Of a stretch of 64,000 nucleotides of DNA, positions 11,285 to 21,162 are shown in pieces. The stretch is from Siphonodentalium dalli (Eukaryota > Mollusca > Scaphopoda > Gadilida > Siphonodentaliidae): NCBI GenBank assembly GCA_032622095.1, contig CP136069.1:157035043-157099042 (forward strand), in the 5' to 3' direction. How positions within the stretch are numbered: the first letter of the stretch is position 1; every line of letters begins with the position of its first letter. The notes under the pieces were generated by a model, which was not told where the DNA came from, ran no database searches, and was given only the letters and a program-made list of their open reading frames with translations. A program made the translations under genes and the position numbers.

Positions 11285-11640
11285 TTTGAGCCACGTGCGT
11301 GTGTGCGTCCTTCAACATTTTCCCTTGGCTCGCCCTACTGGCCGCATTCCTCATCCGATCATCACCAAACTGAATATGGCTCTTCTGGGTGACCTCTAGA
11401 TGGGAGCCATCGACCCCCCCCAAATTCGTTAAAAAACATGGCCGCCAGCAGCCATTTTGGATTTCAAATTTAAATCCATCGGCACACACTGCAGCCCGCA
11501 TTTATTTGAGAAATGTTTTGAAAATTTACAGGCATGTTTTGTAACACATCTAGATGGGAGCTATCGAATTTTAGCGATTTTCGATGAAAAAATATGGCCG
11601 CCGGCATCCATCTTGAATTTTATTCTTTGCATCCTAAATC
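11285..11640. repeat. Interspersed repeat family R, copy 1
   Basis: Contains GATGGGAGCCATCGA and CATGGCCGCCAGCAGCCAT, followed by a second similar half (GATGGGAGCTATCGAATTTT, ATGGCCGCCGGCATCCATCT). The same words appear at 18020-18220 and 55205-55740, which defines a dispersed family. The two halves make it an imperfect internal duplication. Short frames here are not credible genes. Confidence 0.65.
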
Positions 11641-11718
11641 CTGGTGGTGGCTGTGGTGGTGTTGGGTGGGGGAGTGGTGGTGGTGGTGGATGTGGTTGTG
11701 GTGGTGTTGTTGTTGCAA
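11640..11718 (+). repeat. (TGG)n-rich microsatellite
   Basis: A run of GGT/TGG triplets with scattered substitutions. It is G-rich on the plus strand, with several GGG/GG tracts that could form a quadruplex. The Gly-rich and Pro-rich frames across it (11457-11792 plus, 11561-11743 minus) come from the triplet repeat. Confidence 0.85.
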
Positions 11719-11782
11719 CTAGATGTCGGGAACGTGAATTCATATTTAACGTTTTAATTCACTGGTTCAGTAATTTAGTTAA

Positions 11783-11950
11783 AGATACATAATCCAATTT
11801 AACGCCCCTAAAATTACTATTTCTTCGGCTTCGGGGGTAAAACAATATTTGAATTGAGTCGAGGAACTCACCCCGATAAGCTCAGATTTATCAGATTTCG
11901 AATTTTTAAATCTGTTATTTTTCACCGCCTGGAATATTTGGCGGCGTGGT
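11783..11950 (+). mobile_element. MITE family A, copy 2, left part
   Basis: Follows a TTAA at 11779-11782 and begins AGATACATAATCC. It then matches copy 1 through ATTACTATTTC, GGCTTCGGGGGTAAAA, GAGTCGAGGAACTCACC and AAATCTGTTATTTTTCA. Similarity is lost near 11950; a right end could not be placed, so the copy is truncated or diverged. Confidence 0.7.
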
Positions 11951-12373
11951 AAAAAGTCCGCTCACTTCTTCCAGAAATAGTACAGTCTGATCGTTAAGAC
12001 TCGATTTTGAGGTGAACCTAGAACAAATTGTTGACAAGCTGTTTTTGGTGTCATTTTGTCGGACAGAATCTGGGGAACAATATATCCAAAATCCACTGAA
12101 ATCCGCTATGGGGAAAATTTCTAAAGATATTTGAAATTGGGTTGTATTTATGGCTTTTTTGTGTCAATTTTGCAGTTCCTTATCAGCCCAATCAAACTGA
12201 TGGAAAGAAACGCCCAACCGTGAACAAATTTTGCTGTCAATCAATCATAGGAATCATCATACTCGCTAAACTGCCATGAAACCCCGTTATTATAGGACTT
12301 TTTCGGAAAATATGATATGGTGATTGGTATTGTTGTGAGTATTTATTGGTAACTAGCTGATGTGCCCGACTCT
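11951..12373. other. Unassigned non-coding stretch
   Basis: Between the partial MITE and the TACACA foldback. No open frame, repeat or motif was recognised. Confidence 0.4.
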
Positions 12374-13185
12374 AGTCTACTCTAGTGTATTATGACTAAT
12401 GTGTAGGTTTTCTACACAAAATGTGTAGCCCTGCTACACAATCATTATTCAATTTTGATCTTAAACATATTTGTGTAGTATATGTGTAGTTTCATATTCG
12501 TACACAAATTGTGTAACAATTTTTACACATAAATGGGTAAATTTTTACACATTTATACACAACTGTGTGTATAAAATCAACACATATCCCTTACACATTT
12601 TGTGTAGGTTCTTACACACACAGTTCGTAGACAAGAAATGCTAGTTCAGTAGTCAGACCTGTGGGTATAGTATTAAAGATATATGCATATTTATATGTTA
12701 AAACTTTCATGGCGCATAGTGATATGTAGTATTTTGTTCTGTACTGTGAGTTTTTGCTTTGAATGAACAAACCAGGGTCGAGGCGTGATAAATAATATTA
12801 GTATTATTACAACAATCATAACAAGAGTCTAAGGGCAGTAATCGCCATGAAAGTTTTAACAAATAAATCATCATGTACTATTAATACTAAACCCACAAAT
12901 TGGAATTCTGAACTTACATCCTTCTCTACGATCGCTGTAGATTGTATTCCAAAAAATGTACTCAAACAATATGGCCGTCACGTATAGCAGACTATGAAAC
13001 TGAAGGCACCGCAATGCGCATGCTCTACGTTCTCACACAATTGTGTGTAACAAAATATACACATTATGTGTAGAACTGCACTTGGTCATTGTATGTGTAT
13101 GTAAAACTACACATTGCTATGTGTGTTAACCGGGTTTACACATTTGATGTGTAATCGTTTCTACACATTAGTTATAAGAGTGTCG
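12374..13185. mobile_element. TACACA-rich foldback element, copy 1
   Basis: The left end (ACTAATGTGTAGG near 12392) mirrors the right end (CTACACATTAGTTAT near 13160). The outer 200 bp on each side are dense in TGTGTA and its reverse complement TACACA, many as tiny local palindromes such as CTACACAAAATGTGTAG. The middle (about 12640-13000) lacks the motif and has no gene. A related element with the same style of termini lies at 23186-23639. Confidence 0.75.
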
Positions 13186-13261
13186 ACTTCGTCCGGGCTA
13201 TTTAGGGATTTCTTTGTGATCGCCTCCGTCTGGGCAGAATATACAGCGTCTGGACAAACTA

Positions 13262-13715
13262 CTGTTCAATCGGTCTCCAGAAACAGCCTATAGGAGCGTA
13301 TACGAACGAGGTAAAGGTCAAGGACACGGTCGCGCGTGAATTTGGATGCGCCCATATTGTTCCCGGGACCAAAGTAGGCCTATATAGCAAATTTGAGTCG
13401 GATCGGTCGAGGTCCAGAAACATGCCTATATAAGCGTATAATATGGGCAATGTCAAGGACACGATCGCACGTGAAATTGGACCCGCCCATATTGTTCCCC
13501 GGGATCAAAGTAGCGATACATACCAAATTTGAGTCGGATCGGTCGAGGTCCAGAAACATTCCTATATATGAGCGTATATGAGCGAGGCTAAGGTCAAGGA
13601 CACATTCGCACGTGAAATTGGACAGCCCATATTGCTCTCGGGGTCAAAGTAGGCCTACATACCAAATTTGAGTTGGATCGGTCTAGGTTGAGAAACATGC
13701 CTATATGAGCGTTTT
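13262..13715. repeat. 137-bp tandem repeat, about 3.3 copies
   Basis: The phrase CCAGAAACATGCCTAT recurs at about 13277, 13413, 13550 and 13690, spaced 136-140 bp. Each unit also contains GTCAAGGACAC, CGCACGTGAAATTGGA, CCCATATTGTTC and AAATTTGAGTCGGATCGGTC. Open frames at 13259-13462 and 13393-13581 are repeat shadows. A T-run and a G-run of about 16 end it (13711-13735). Confidence 0.9.
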
Positions 13716-13897
13716 TTTTGGGGGGGGGGGGGGGTAAATTCCGTTGTTGTAACACGATGATACGTGGATATCAAATCGGATTAGGTATCTTTAAACCTTT
13801 GGTTACGAAATGAAGTACGGGTTCACGTGTAAGTGTTTTCCTCGGCGTTCACGTTATTGCTCAGTAATCTTGCGATTTGTATGCAGACCACTGAATG

Positions 13898-13905
13898 TAT
13901 AAATA
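13898..13905 (+). promoter_or_regulatory. TATA box of the secreted-protein gene
   Basis: TATAAATA lies 74 bp upstream of the ATG at 13979. Transcription would start near 13930, giving a 5' UTR of about 50 nt. An E-box-like CACGTG occurs upstream near 13823. Confidence 0.55.
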
Positions 13906-13978
13906 TGTCGCTGGTTAAAATGCATCGCATATTAATCTAACTGCTGTTTCGAAGTACATTGCACTTCCAGACTCCACC

Positions 13979-14071
13979 ATGGCATTCACCATCGTCTTCA
14001 TCCTTGTAGCAGCAAGTCTTGGCGCTGCTAACTGCATTGTGCTGCCAACACACAAGTATGAATTGCCCAAG
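13979..14071 (+). CDS. First exon of an unidentified secreted protein
   Basis: The ATG sits in a strong Kozak context (CCACCATGG). The 31 codons read MAFTIVFILVAASLGAANC followed by IVLPTHKYELPK. Residues 2-17 are a typical hydrophobic signal-peptide core with small residues before a likely cleavage near Ala17-Asn18 or Cys19. The frame runs into a donor (CCCAAG then GTATGG at 14072) in phase 0. Together with the TATA box and short leader this is a coherent promoter-leader-exon unit. The mature protein begins only after about residue 18, so the family cannot be told. The following 9 kb is repeats; the next exon is not certain, though an in-phase acceptor at 23711 is possible. The gene would act outside the cell or in the secretory path. 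Confidence 0.6.
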
Positions 14072-14174
14072 GTATGGTATTATTCAAATATCTGCTTCTT
14101 TTTCCCTGTCGGATTTGACATAATATAAACACCATCTGTGCATTCGTGTTCTATATCAGAAAATAACTAAGATT

Positions 14175-14635
14175 CTGCCCACAAGCACGAGAGGGGGGAT
14201 TCATCGGCCCTAAATTATGGTCTGTAGAGTGCCCAAAAAAAAAACAAATTTAAGATTTTTTGTTTTTTCGAATTTTTTTGTTTTGGGGTTGAATGTTTTG
14301 TTGGGTATGCTTAAGCATGCTATATCGAATTTAAAAAACAAACTGGATAAAACCTTAGGCGCATGTTATAACTCAAAACTATCACCAAGTATTCATAGTA
14401 ATAATTTTGATGCCCATGAAAAACGTAAGATTCCCTGGCACTAAACCTACAAAATAAGTCTGTTAAAGAATATAAGAAAAAATTATTAAAATTACAAATG
14501 ATGAAAAATTGTTAGGCCAATGCATTCTCTTATATATGCGAGGCGACCTATGGTCGACTCGCATATATAAGAGAATGCATTGGCACAGGGTATATGGGTT
14601 GATACAAAAATCGGACCTGGCACTCAAAGGGTTAA
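14175..14635 (-). mobile_element. Hairpin MITE family H, copy 1 (reverse, composite)
   Basis: Ends in TGGCACTCAAAGGGTTAA (14618-14635). It carries the near-perfect hairpin at 14517-14583 whose arms begin CCAATGCATTCTCTTATATA, with a 3-nt loop. Near 14434 the text CTGGCACTAAACCTACAAAA matches the other end of the family. A second partial end (ATTCATCGGCCCTAAATTA) at about 14180 suggests a composite or internally expanded copy. Confidence 0.75.
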
Positions 14636-14902
14636 ATGGAGACCGTGTCTAAAATTTCCAGTATTTGAGCGATTTGTTCAATCTGAAGTAACATCAAAAA
14701 TATTAACAATACGCCATGGGTGATTGTCGGTGGAACGAACATCGCATTCCAAAAAATGTGTTTGTAGATCAAAATATATCAACTTTCACTTTTATTGTAG
14801 TAATTAAGATATTCGAATCACTGAATTATACCAACTTGTAGATGAAACAAAAAACCGGAATAGGATCGACAAAGAGATCTTCTGATTCTTCTTATGTTAT
14901 TT

Positions 14903-17838
14903 CAAGACGAATGTGTTAAATACAATGTTCGATTTATGTAACCACATCCATAGAGATCTGTCTTGACCAGGATGTGTTAAATACAATGTTCGATATATGT
15001 AACCGCATCCATAGAGGTCTGTCTTGACCAGAATGTCTTAAATACAATGTTAGATTTATGTCACCGCATCCATAGAGGTCTGTCTTGACCAGAATGTCTT
15101 AACTACAATGTTAGATTTATGTCACCACATTCATTGAGGTCTGTCTTGATCAGAATGTCGTAATTACAATGTTAGATTAATGTCACTACATCCATAGAGG
15201 TCTGTCTTGACCAGAATGTCTTAAATACAATGTTAGATTTATGTCACCACATTCATTGAGGTCTGTCTTGATCAGAATGTCGTAATTACAATGTTAGATT
15301 AATGTCACCACATCCATAGAGGTCTGTCTTGACCAGAATGTCTTAAATACAATGTTAGATTTATGTCACCACATCCATAGAGGTCTGTCTTTACCATAAT
15401 GTCTTAAATACAATGTTAGATGTATGTCACCACATTCATAGAGGTATGTCTTGACCAGAATGTCTTAAATACAATGTTAGATTTATGTCACCACATTCAT
15501 AGAGGTCTGTCTTGACCAGAATGTCTTAAATACAATGTTAGATTTATGTCACCACATCCATAGAGGTCTGTCTTGACCAGAATGTCTTAAATACAATGTT
15601 AGATTAATGTCACCACATCCATAGAGGTCTGTCTTGACCAGAATGTCTTAAATACAATGTTAGATTTATGTCACCGCATCCATAGAGGTCTGTCTTGACC
15701 AGAATGTCTTAACTACAATGTTAGATTTATGTCACCACATTCATTGAGGTCTGTCTTGATCAGAATGTCGTAATTACAATGTTAGATTAATGTCACCACT
15801 TCCATAGAGGTCTGTCTTGACCAGAATGTCTTAAATACAATGTTAGATTTATGTCACCACATCCATAGAGGTCTGTCTTGACCAGAATGTCTTAAATACA
15901 ATGTTAGATTTATGTCACCACATCCATAGAGATCTGTCTTGACCAGAATGTCTTAACTACAATGTTAGATTTATGTCACCACATCCATAGAGGTCTGTCT
16001 TGACCAGGATGTGTTAAATACAATGTTCGATATATGTAACCGCATCCATAGAGGTCTGTCTTGACCAGAATGTCTTAAATACAATGTTAGATTTATGTCA
16101 CCGCATCCATAGAGGTCTGTCTTGACCAGAATGTCTTAACTACAATGTTAGATTTATGTCACCACATTCATTGAGGTCTGTCTTGATCAGAATGTCGTAA
16201 TTACAATGTTAGATTAATGTCACCACATCCATAGAGGTCTGTCTTGACCAGAATGTCTTAAATACAATGTTAGATTTATGTCACCACATCCATAGAGGTC
16301 TGTCTTTACCATAATGTATAAAATACAATGTTAGATGTATGTCACCACATTCATAGAGGTATGTCTTGACCAGAATGTCTTAAATACAATGTTAGATTTA
16401 TGTCACCACATTCATAGAGGTCTGTCTTGACCAGAATGTCTTAAATACAATGTTAGATTTATGTCACCACATCCATAGAGGTCTGTCTTGACCAGAATGT
16501 CTTAAATACAATGTTAGATTTATGTCACCACATCCATAGAGGTCTGTCTTGACCAGAATGTCTTAAATACAATGTTAGATTAATGTCATCACATCCATAG
16601 AGGTCTGTCTTGACCAGAATGTCTTAAATACAATGTTAGATTAATGTCATCACATCCATAGAGGTCTGTCTTGACCAGAATGTCTTAAATACAATGTTAG
16701 ATTTATGTCACGACATCCATAGAGGTCTGTCTTGACCAGAATGTCTTAAATACAATGTTAGATTAATGTCACCACATCCATAGAGGTCTGTCTTGACCAG
16801 AATGTCTTAAATACAATGTTAGATTTATGTCACCGCATCCATAGAGGTCTGTCTTGACCAGAATGTCTTAACTACAATGTTAGATTTATGTCACCACATT
16901 CATTGAGGTCTGTCTTGATCAGAATGTCGTAATTACAATGTTAGATTAATGTCACCACTTCCATAGAGGTCTGTCTTGACCAGAATGTCTTAAATACAAT
17001 GTTAGATTTATGTCACCACATCCATAGAGGTCTGTCTTGACCAGAATGTCTTAAATACAATGTTAGATTTATGTCACCACATCCATAGAGATCTGTCTTG
17101 ACCAGAATGTCTTAACTACAATGTTAGATTTATGTCACCACATCCATAGAGGTCTGTCTTGACCAGGATGTGTTAAATACAATGTTCGATATATGTAACC
17201 GCATCCATAGAGGTCTGTCTTGACCAGAATGTCTTAAATACAATGTTAGATTTATGTCACCGCATCCATAGAGGTCTGTCTTGACCAGAATGTCTTAACT
17301 ACAATGTTAGATTTATGTCACCACATTCATTGAGGTCTGTCTTGATCAGAATGTCGTAATTACAATGTTAGATTAATGTCACCACATCCATAGAGGTCTG
17401 TCTTGACCAGAATGTCTTAAATACAATGTTAGATTTATGTCACCACATCCATAGAGGTCTGTCTTGACCAGAATGTCTTAAATACAATGTTAGATTTATG
17501 TCACCACATCCATAGAGGTCTGTCTTGACCAGAATGTCTTAAATACAATGTTAGATTTATGTCACCATATTCATAGAGGTCTGTCTTGATCAGAATGTCT
17601 TAAATACAATGTTAGATTAATGTCATCACATCCATAGAGGTCTGTCTTGACCAGAATGTCTTAAATACAATGTTAGATTTATGTCACCACATCCATAGAG
17701 GTCTGTCTTGACCAGAATGTCTTAAATACAATGTTAGATTAATGTCACCACATCCATAGAGGTCTGTCTTGACCAGAATGTCTTAAATACAATGTTAGAT
17801 TTATGTCACCACATCCATAGAGGTCTGTCTTGACCAGA
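14903..17838. repeat. 61-bp minisatellite, about 48 copies
   Basis: The unit contains AATGTCTTAAATACAATGTT, AGATTTATGTCACCACATCC and ATAGAGGTCTGTCTTGACCA. Variants mark a higher-order order: a unit with GATGTGTTAAATACAATGTTC and ATATATGTAACCGC recurs at about 14967, 16005 and 17163, spaced 1038 and 1158 bp (17 and 19 units). A variant with GTCGTAATTACAATG recurs in the same relative order in each block. Blocks of about 1.0-1.2 kb were thus duplicated as wholes. It lies downstream of the signal-peptide exon and may be intronic. There are no unique spacers, so it is not a CRISPR array. Confidence 0.97.
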
Positions 17839-17936
17839 ATTTGTTAACTTTAAAAAACAAGTTGAAACACGGAAAAGTTATATTTCATATGAATGTAGAA
17901 GATATCAGCTTAATGATCAGCCCTCTGTAAAATATA

Positions 17937-18265
17937 TATCAGGTTATGTATCCTGATATATCAGGTTGTCTCGACCAATCCAGCTTCGAAGTACATTGCA
18001 ATGATTGTGCCAATGGATCCAAATTAGAAACCCAAGAAGGCTGATGGCGGCCATGCTTTCTAACGAATTTCGGAGGAAATAGATGGCTCCCATCTAGAGG
18101 TCACCCTGAAGATCCATATGAAGTTTGGTGACGGGTGTGTGATTAATCGCCTACTTGCCTCGTCCTCATCGTCACCAAACTTCACATGGAACCAACCACA
18201 AGCCTCCGCCAATGAGACGACATTCTGGATTGGTCGAGACAACCTGATATATCAGGATACATAAC
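17937..18265. repeat. 45-bp inverted repeat around a family R copy
   Basis: TCCTGATATATCAGGTTGTC and TCGACCAATCCAG on the left (17951-17983) are mirrored by CTGGATTGGTCGAGACAACC on the right (18221-18240), each continuing into the palindromic satellite. The enclosed 235 bp (17985-18220) matches family R (GGCGGCCATGCTTTC, GATGGCTCCCATCTAGAGGT). Confidence 0.8.
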
Positions 18266-18752
18266 CTGATATATCAGGATACATAACCTGATATATCAGG
18301 ATAATAACTTGATATATCAGGATACACAACCTGATATATCAGGATACATAACCTGGTATATCAGGATACATAACCTGATATATCAGGATAATAACTTGAT
18401 ATATCAGGATACGCAACCGGATATAACAGGATACATAATCTGATATATCAGGATAATAACCTGATATATCAGGATACGTAACCTGATATATCAGGATACG
18501 TAACCTGATATATCAGGATAATAACCTGATATATCAGGATAATAACCCGATATATCAGGATACGTAACTGATATATCAGGATAATAACCTGATATATCAG
18601 GATACGTAACCTGATATATCAGGATAATAACCTGATATGTCAGGATACGTAACCTGATATATCAGGATATTAACCTGATATATCTGGATACGTAACCTGA
18701 TATATCAGGATAAAAACCTGATATATCAGGATAATAACCTGATATATAGAGG
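18244..18752. repeat. Palindromic satellite, 21-22-bp units
   Basis: About two dozen units, each with the perfect 14-bp palindrome CCTGATATATCAGG joined by ATACATAA, ATACGTAA or ATAATAA. Because every unit is self-complementary, the array reads nearly the same on both strands. The array resumes for one unit after the hairpin element at 19063 (AAATCAGGATAC). Confidence 0.95.
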
Positions 18753-19063
18753 ATATCCACACTTTTTCAGTGGATATGGGTTATATCTCATGAGTGATGA
18801 CAAAACATTGAATTTCCACTAGTGGCTTTAGCCACGAGTGGAAATTCAAATGTTTTGTCATCACGAATGAGATTTAACCCATATCCACTGAAAAGTGTGG
18901 ATATTCTGTTTATTATATACTTTAGTTTACTTGCCTATGGCCCCCAATAAATGTCAATACATCAGAAATTTCACCAGTGGGATATCACTTATATCTCACT
19001 AGTGGGATATCACTTATATCTCACTGCTAAAACCTTATAATTCATGGGCAAGTATATAATAAA
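18750..19063. mobile_element. Hairpin element inserted in the palindromic satellite
   Basis: 18750-18906 is a long hairpin: GGATATCCACACTTTTTCAG pairs with CTGAAAAGTGTGGATATTC, and GATGACAAAACATTGAATTT pairs with AAATTCAAATGTTTTGTCATC, giving a stem of about 75 bp and a small loop. 18909-19063 adds a second inverted pair (TTTATTATATACTT and AAGTATATAATAAA) around two copies of AGTGGGATATCACTTATATC. Satellite sequence lies on both sides, so it jumped into the array. Confidence 0.8.
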
Positions 19064-19409
19064 TCAGGATACTAACTGAAGAGGAGGTGGCGGTTCCAGG
19101 CCGCCGTAGTTAAGCCAACGGCACACGACGCTGAATTAAAATACTGCGATACTCTTAAAGATACTCCATCCGATCAGACGGTCCCCATATCATCATGTTG
19201 CAACAACAATACATTTCTTCAAAATACGCTTTAGTTATCAGAATCGATTAATTAGAACAACAAAATGCTAACCACTGTCAACGATGGTATAACATTTCCC
19301 AAAACGTGTTATTTATCAACATGTTATTCAACGAAATATGGCTGTATTATCACTTGAGTATCACGAAATTTGGCCACATTACCACTTGATTTTAGAGTTA
19401 TATAATAGT

Positions 19410-20985
19410 TTATTTCAGGCAATGTTGCCCATATGTATGTATACAATATAATATATAACAACAATCAATCACAAATTTTAGCAATAACGTATTTTGATTT
19501 GCATTATGTGTATAATATAGAATTCCATTTTAAAAATAGTTTTGATCTATACTTAATATCTGAAGAATGTATACTAGAAATTATTGTATTCGAACATTGA
19601 CATACTCTCTCTCTCTCTCTGAAGTTATACACAAACTTGCGCAGTAACATAGGAAATGATAACATACAATCAGTAACATATATCATACATAGCGCTAGCA
19701 CTACAATATTTAAAATATCGCATCAACATCCTATATGAGTTATTATAACAGATAGACAATTTGCTGTACGTTTTCTTTGAGTAATTAGCCCACAAATGGG
19801 CACAATATAATGGTGAAATATAACGAAGAAATAAGAATTTCTTGACATCAAAAGAACAAAAAGAGAATTTCCGGATTATAACATTCGCTCGAATACATAT
19901 GTCACGATATTGACGTTGAATGTCATCGTCGTCAGAGAGATTGTCGCGAATCATGTGACCCAGATATTTATAGGAGGAACTGAAGTTAACCTCGCAGCCG
20001 TTAAGAAATAGTTTTGGAAAATATTTAATATTCAAAGATTTGGGAATAAAAGCCATGGCAACGGTTTTGGACGTGTTAAAACGTAGGTGAAGTTTAACGG
20101 CTTCTGTTTCACAAATAGACAATAGACGACGAAGTCCCATCACAGATGGAGACAAAAGACACATATCATCTGCATAGCAAAGATGATTAATTAACTAAAG
20201 TCTTACCAATCATGCATCCACTCCACATTCATTCAGCTTCTCGCTCATGCAATTTATGTATAAATTAAACAAAAAAGGACTTAACACGTACCCTTGGCGG
20301 ACGCCACTGGATGGACAGAACACAGTTGAGTAAGTAGAACCCCAACGTACACGGAAGTTCTGAGTCTGAAACCACACTCTTAGCAGGCGAATAATGTGTG
20401 GAGATATTCCTCGTCTATCAAGTTGGCGGAATAGAGTGTCGTGGTCGACACGATCGATTGCTTTGCTAGCGTCTAAAAAGCACACAAATGTCGGAGTGTC
20501 GTGAAACATATACAGTCGGATACACTCCTTCAATGCGAACACACAATAATCGGCAGACAGTTTCTTCTTAAAGCCAAATTGGTTATCAGTCGTGTGTAAT
20601 TGATCCTTACATTGAGATAGCAGAACCAGTTCCAGGACCTTGGATAATACACATGATAAAGCGATTGGTCTATAGTTATCTTTGTCAGCTATGTTTCCAG
20701 ATTTGTTCTTTTACAATTGGTACTAAAATTACATCAAGCATGTCCAAAGGTAGATGTCCATGGATAATAATCGAATTAAACAAACATTGTAACAATGTAT
20801 TTATATAACAGTCGGCAAATTTTAAGTGTTCCGGTGTTAATCCATCGGCGCCACATGCTTTCCCACAATCGAGCTTTTGGATTGCATCTATCACGTTAGT
20901 TTGTGAAACGCGTAGAGACTCGGTGTATTTACATTCGCTGGCATCTGATACTATGCTGCCCGTATAGTTCTATTATTGTCACAAT
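19410..20985 (-). mobile_element. 5'-truncated non-LTR retrotransposon fragment
   Basis: Minus-strand remnant holding the RT and C-terminal part only; the 5' end is lost near 20985. It lies inside the family A MITE, with MITE text on both sides (TTAGAGTTATATAA to the left, AAATTTCAAAAATCGATATA to the right). Its 3' tail ends in AATAAACTATTATA at the left edge. Clade not assigned; the thumb region (YKYLGHMIRDNLSDDDD) suggests a CR1/Rex1-like branch. Confidence 0.8.
19670..20960 (-). pseudogene. Reverse transcriptase remnant
   Basis: Read from 20960 downward on the minus strand: KLDCGKACGADGLTPEHLKF, then after a frameshift near 20700 KDNYRPIALSCVLSKVLELV and QFGFKKKLSADYCVFALKEC, then VCFLDASKAIDRVDHDTLF (catalytic Asp in FLDASKA) and SGVRQGYVLSPFLFNLYINC. 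A stop near 20195 precedes CYADDMCLLSPS, which carries the two catalytic Asp. The thumb holds YKYLGHMIRDNLSDDDDIQR and FLFLRYISPLYCAHLWANYS. RTs of this kind copy element RNA at a nicked target. At least one frameshift and one stop, with the endonuclease missing, make it inactive. Confidence 0.85.
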
Positions 20986-21162
20986 CATCCGCAGTTTTGT
21001 CCGAGACCGTCGGTTTGACGACTTTTTTCTTGGCCAATAATAAGTACACATTTCGAGAAGTAACAAATTTCAAAAATCGATATATGTTCACTCTGAGCTT
21101 CGATGGGTGGGTTCCTCAACTCGAATCAAATATTTGTTATCCCCGAAGCCACATGCAGAAAT

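Noticed and set aside
11457-11792. Gly-rich plus frame and Pro-rich minus frame
   Set aside because: Both arise from the (TGG)n microsatellite.
13259-13581. Open frames over the 137-bp tandem repeat
   Set aside because: Frames follow the repeat period and appear on both strands.
14903-17838. CRISPR-like regular array
   Set aside because: Units are contiguous with no unique spacers and the genome is eukaryotic; it is a minisatellite.
13949-17999. 16-bp match TTCGAAGTACATTGCA shared by 13949 and 17984
   Set aside because: A single match of this length within 64 kb is not far from chance expectation and no wider similarity surrounds it.
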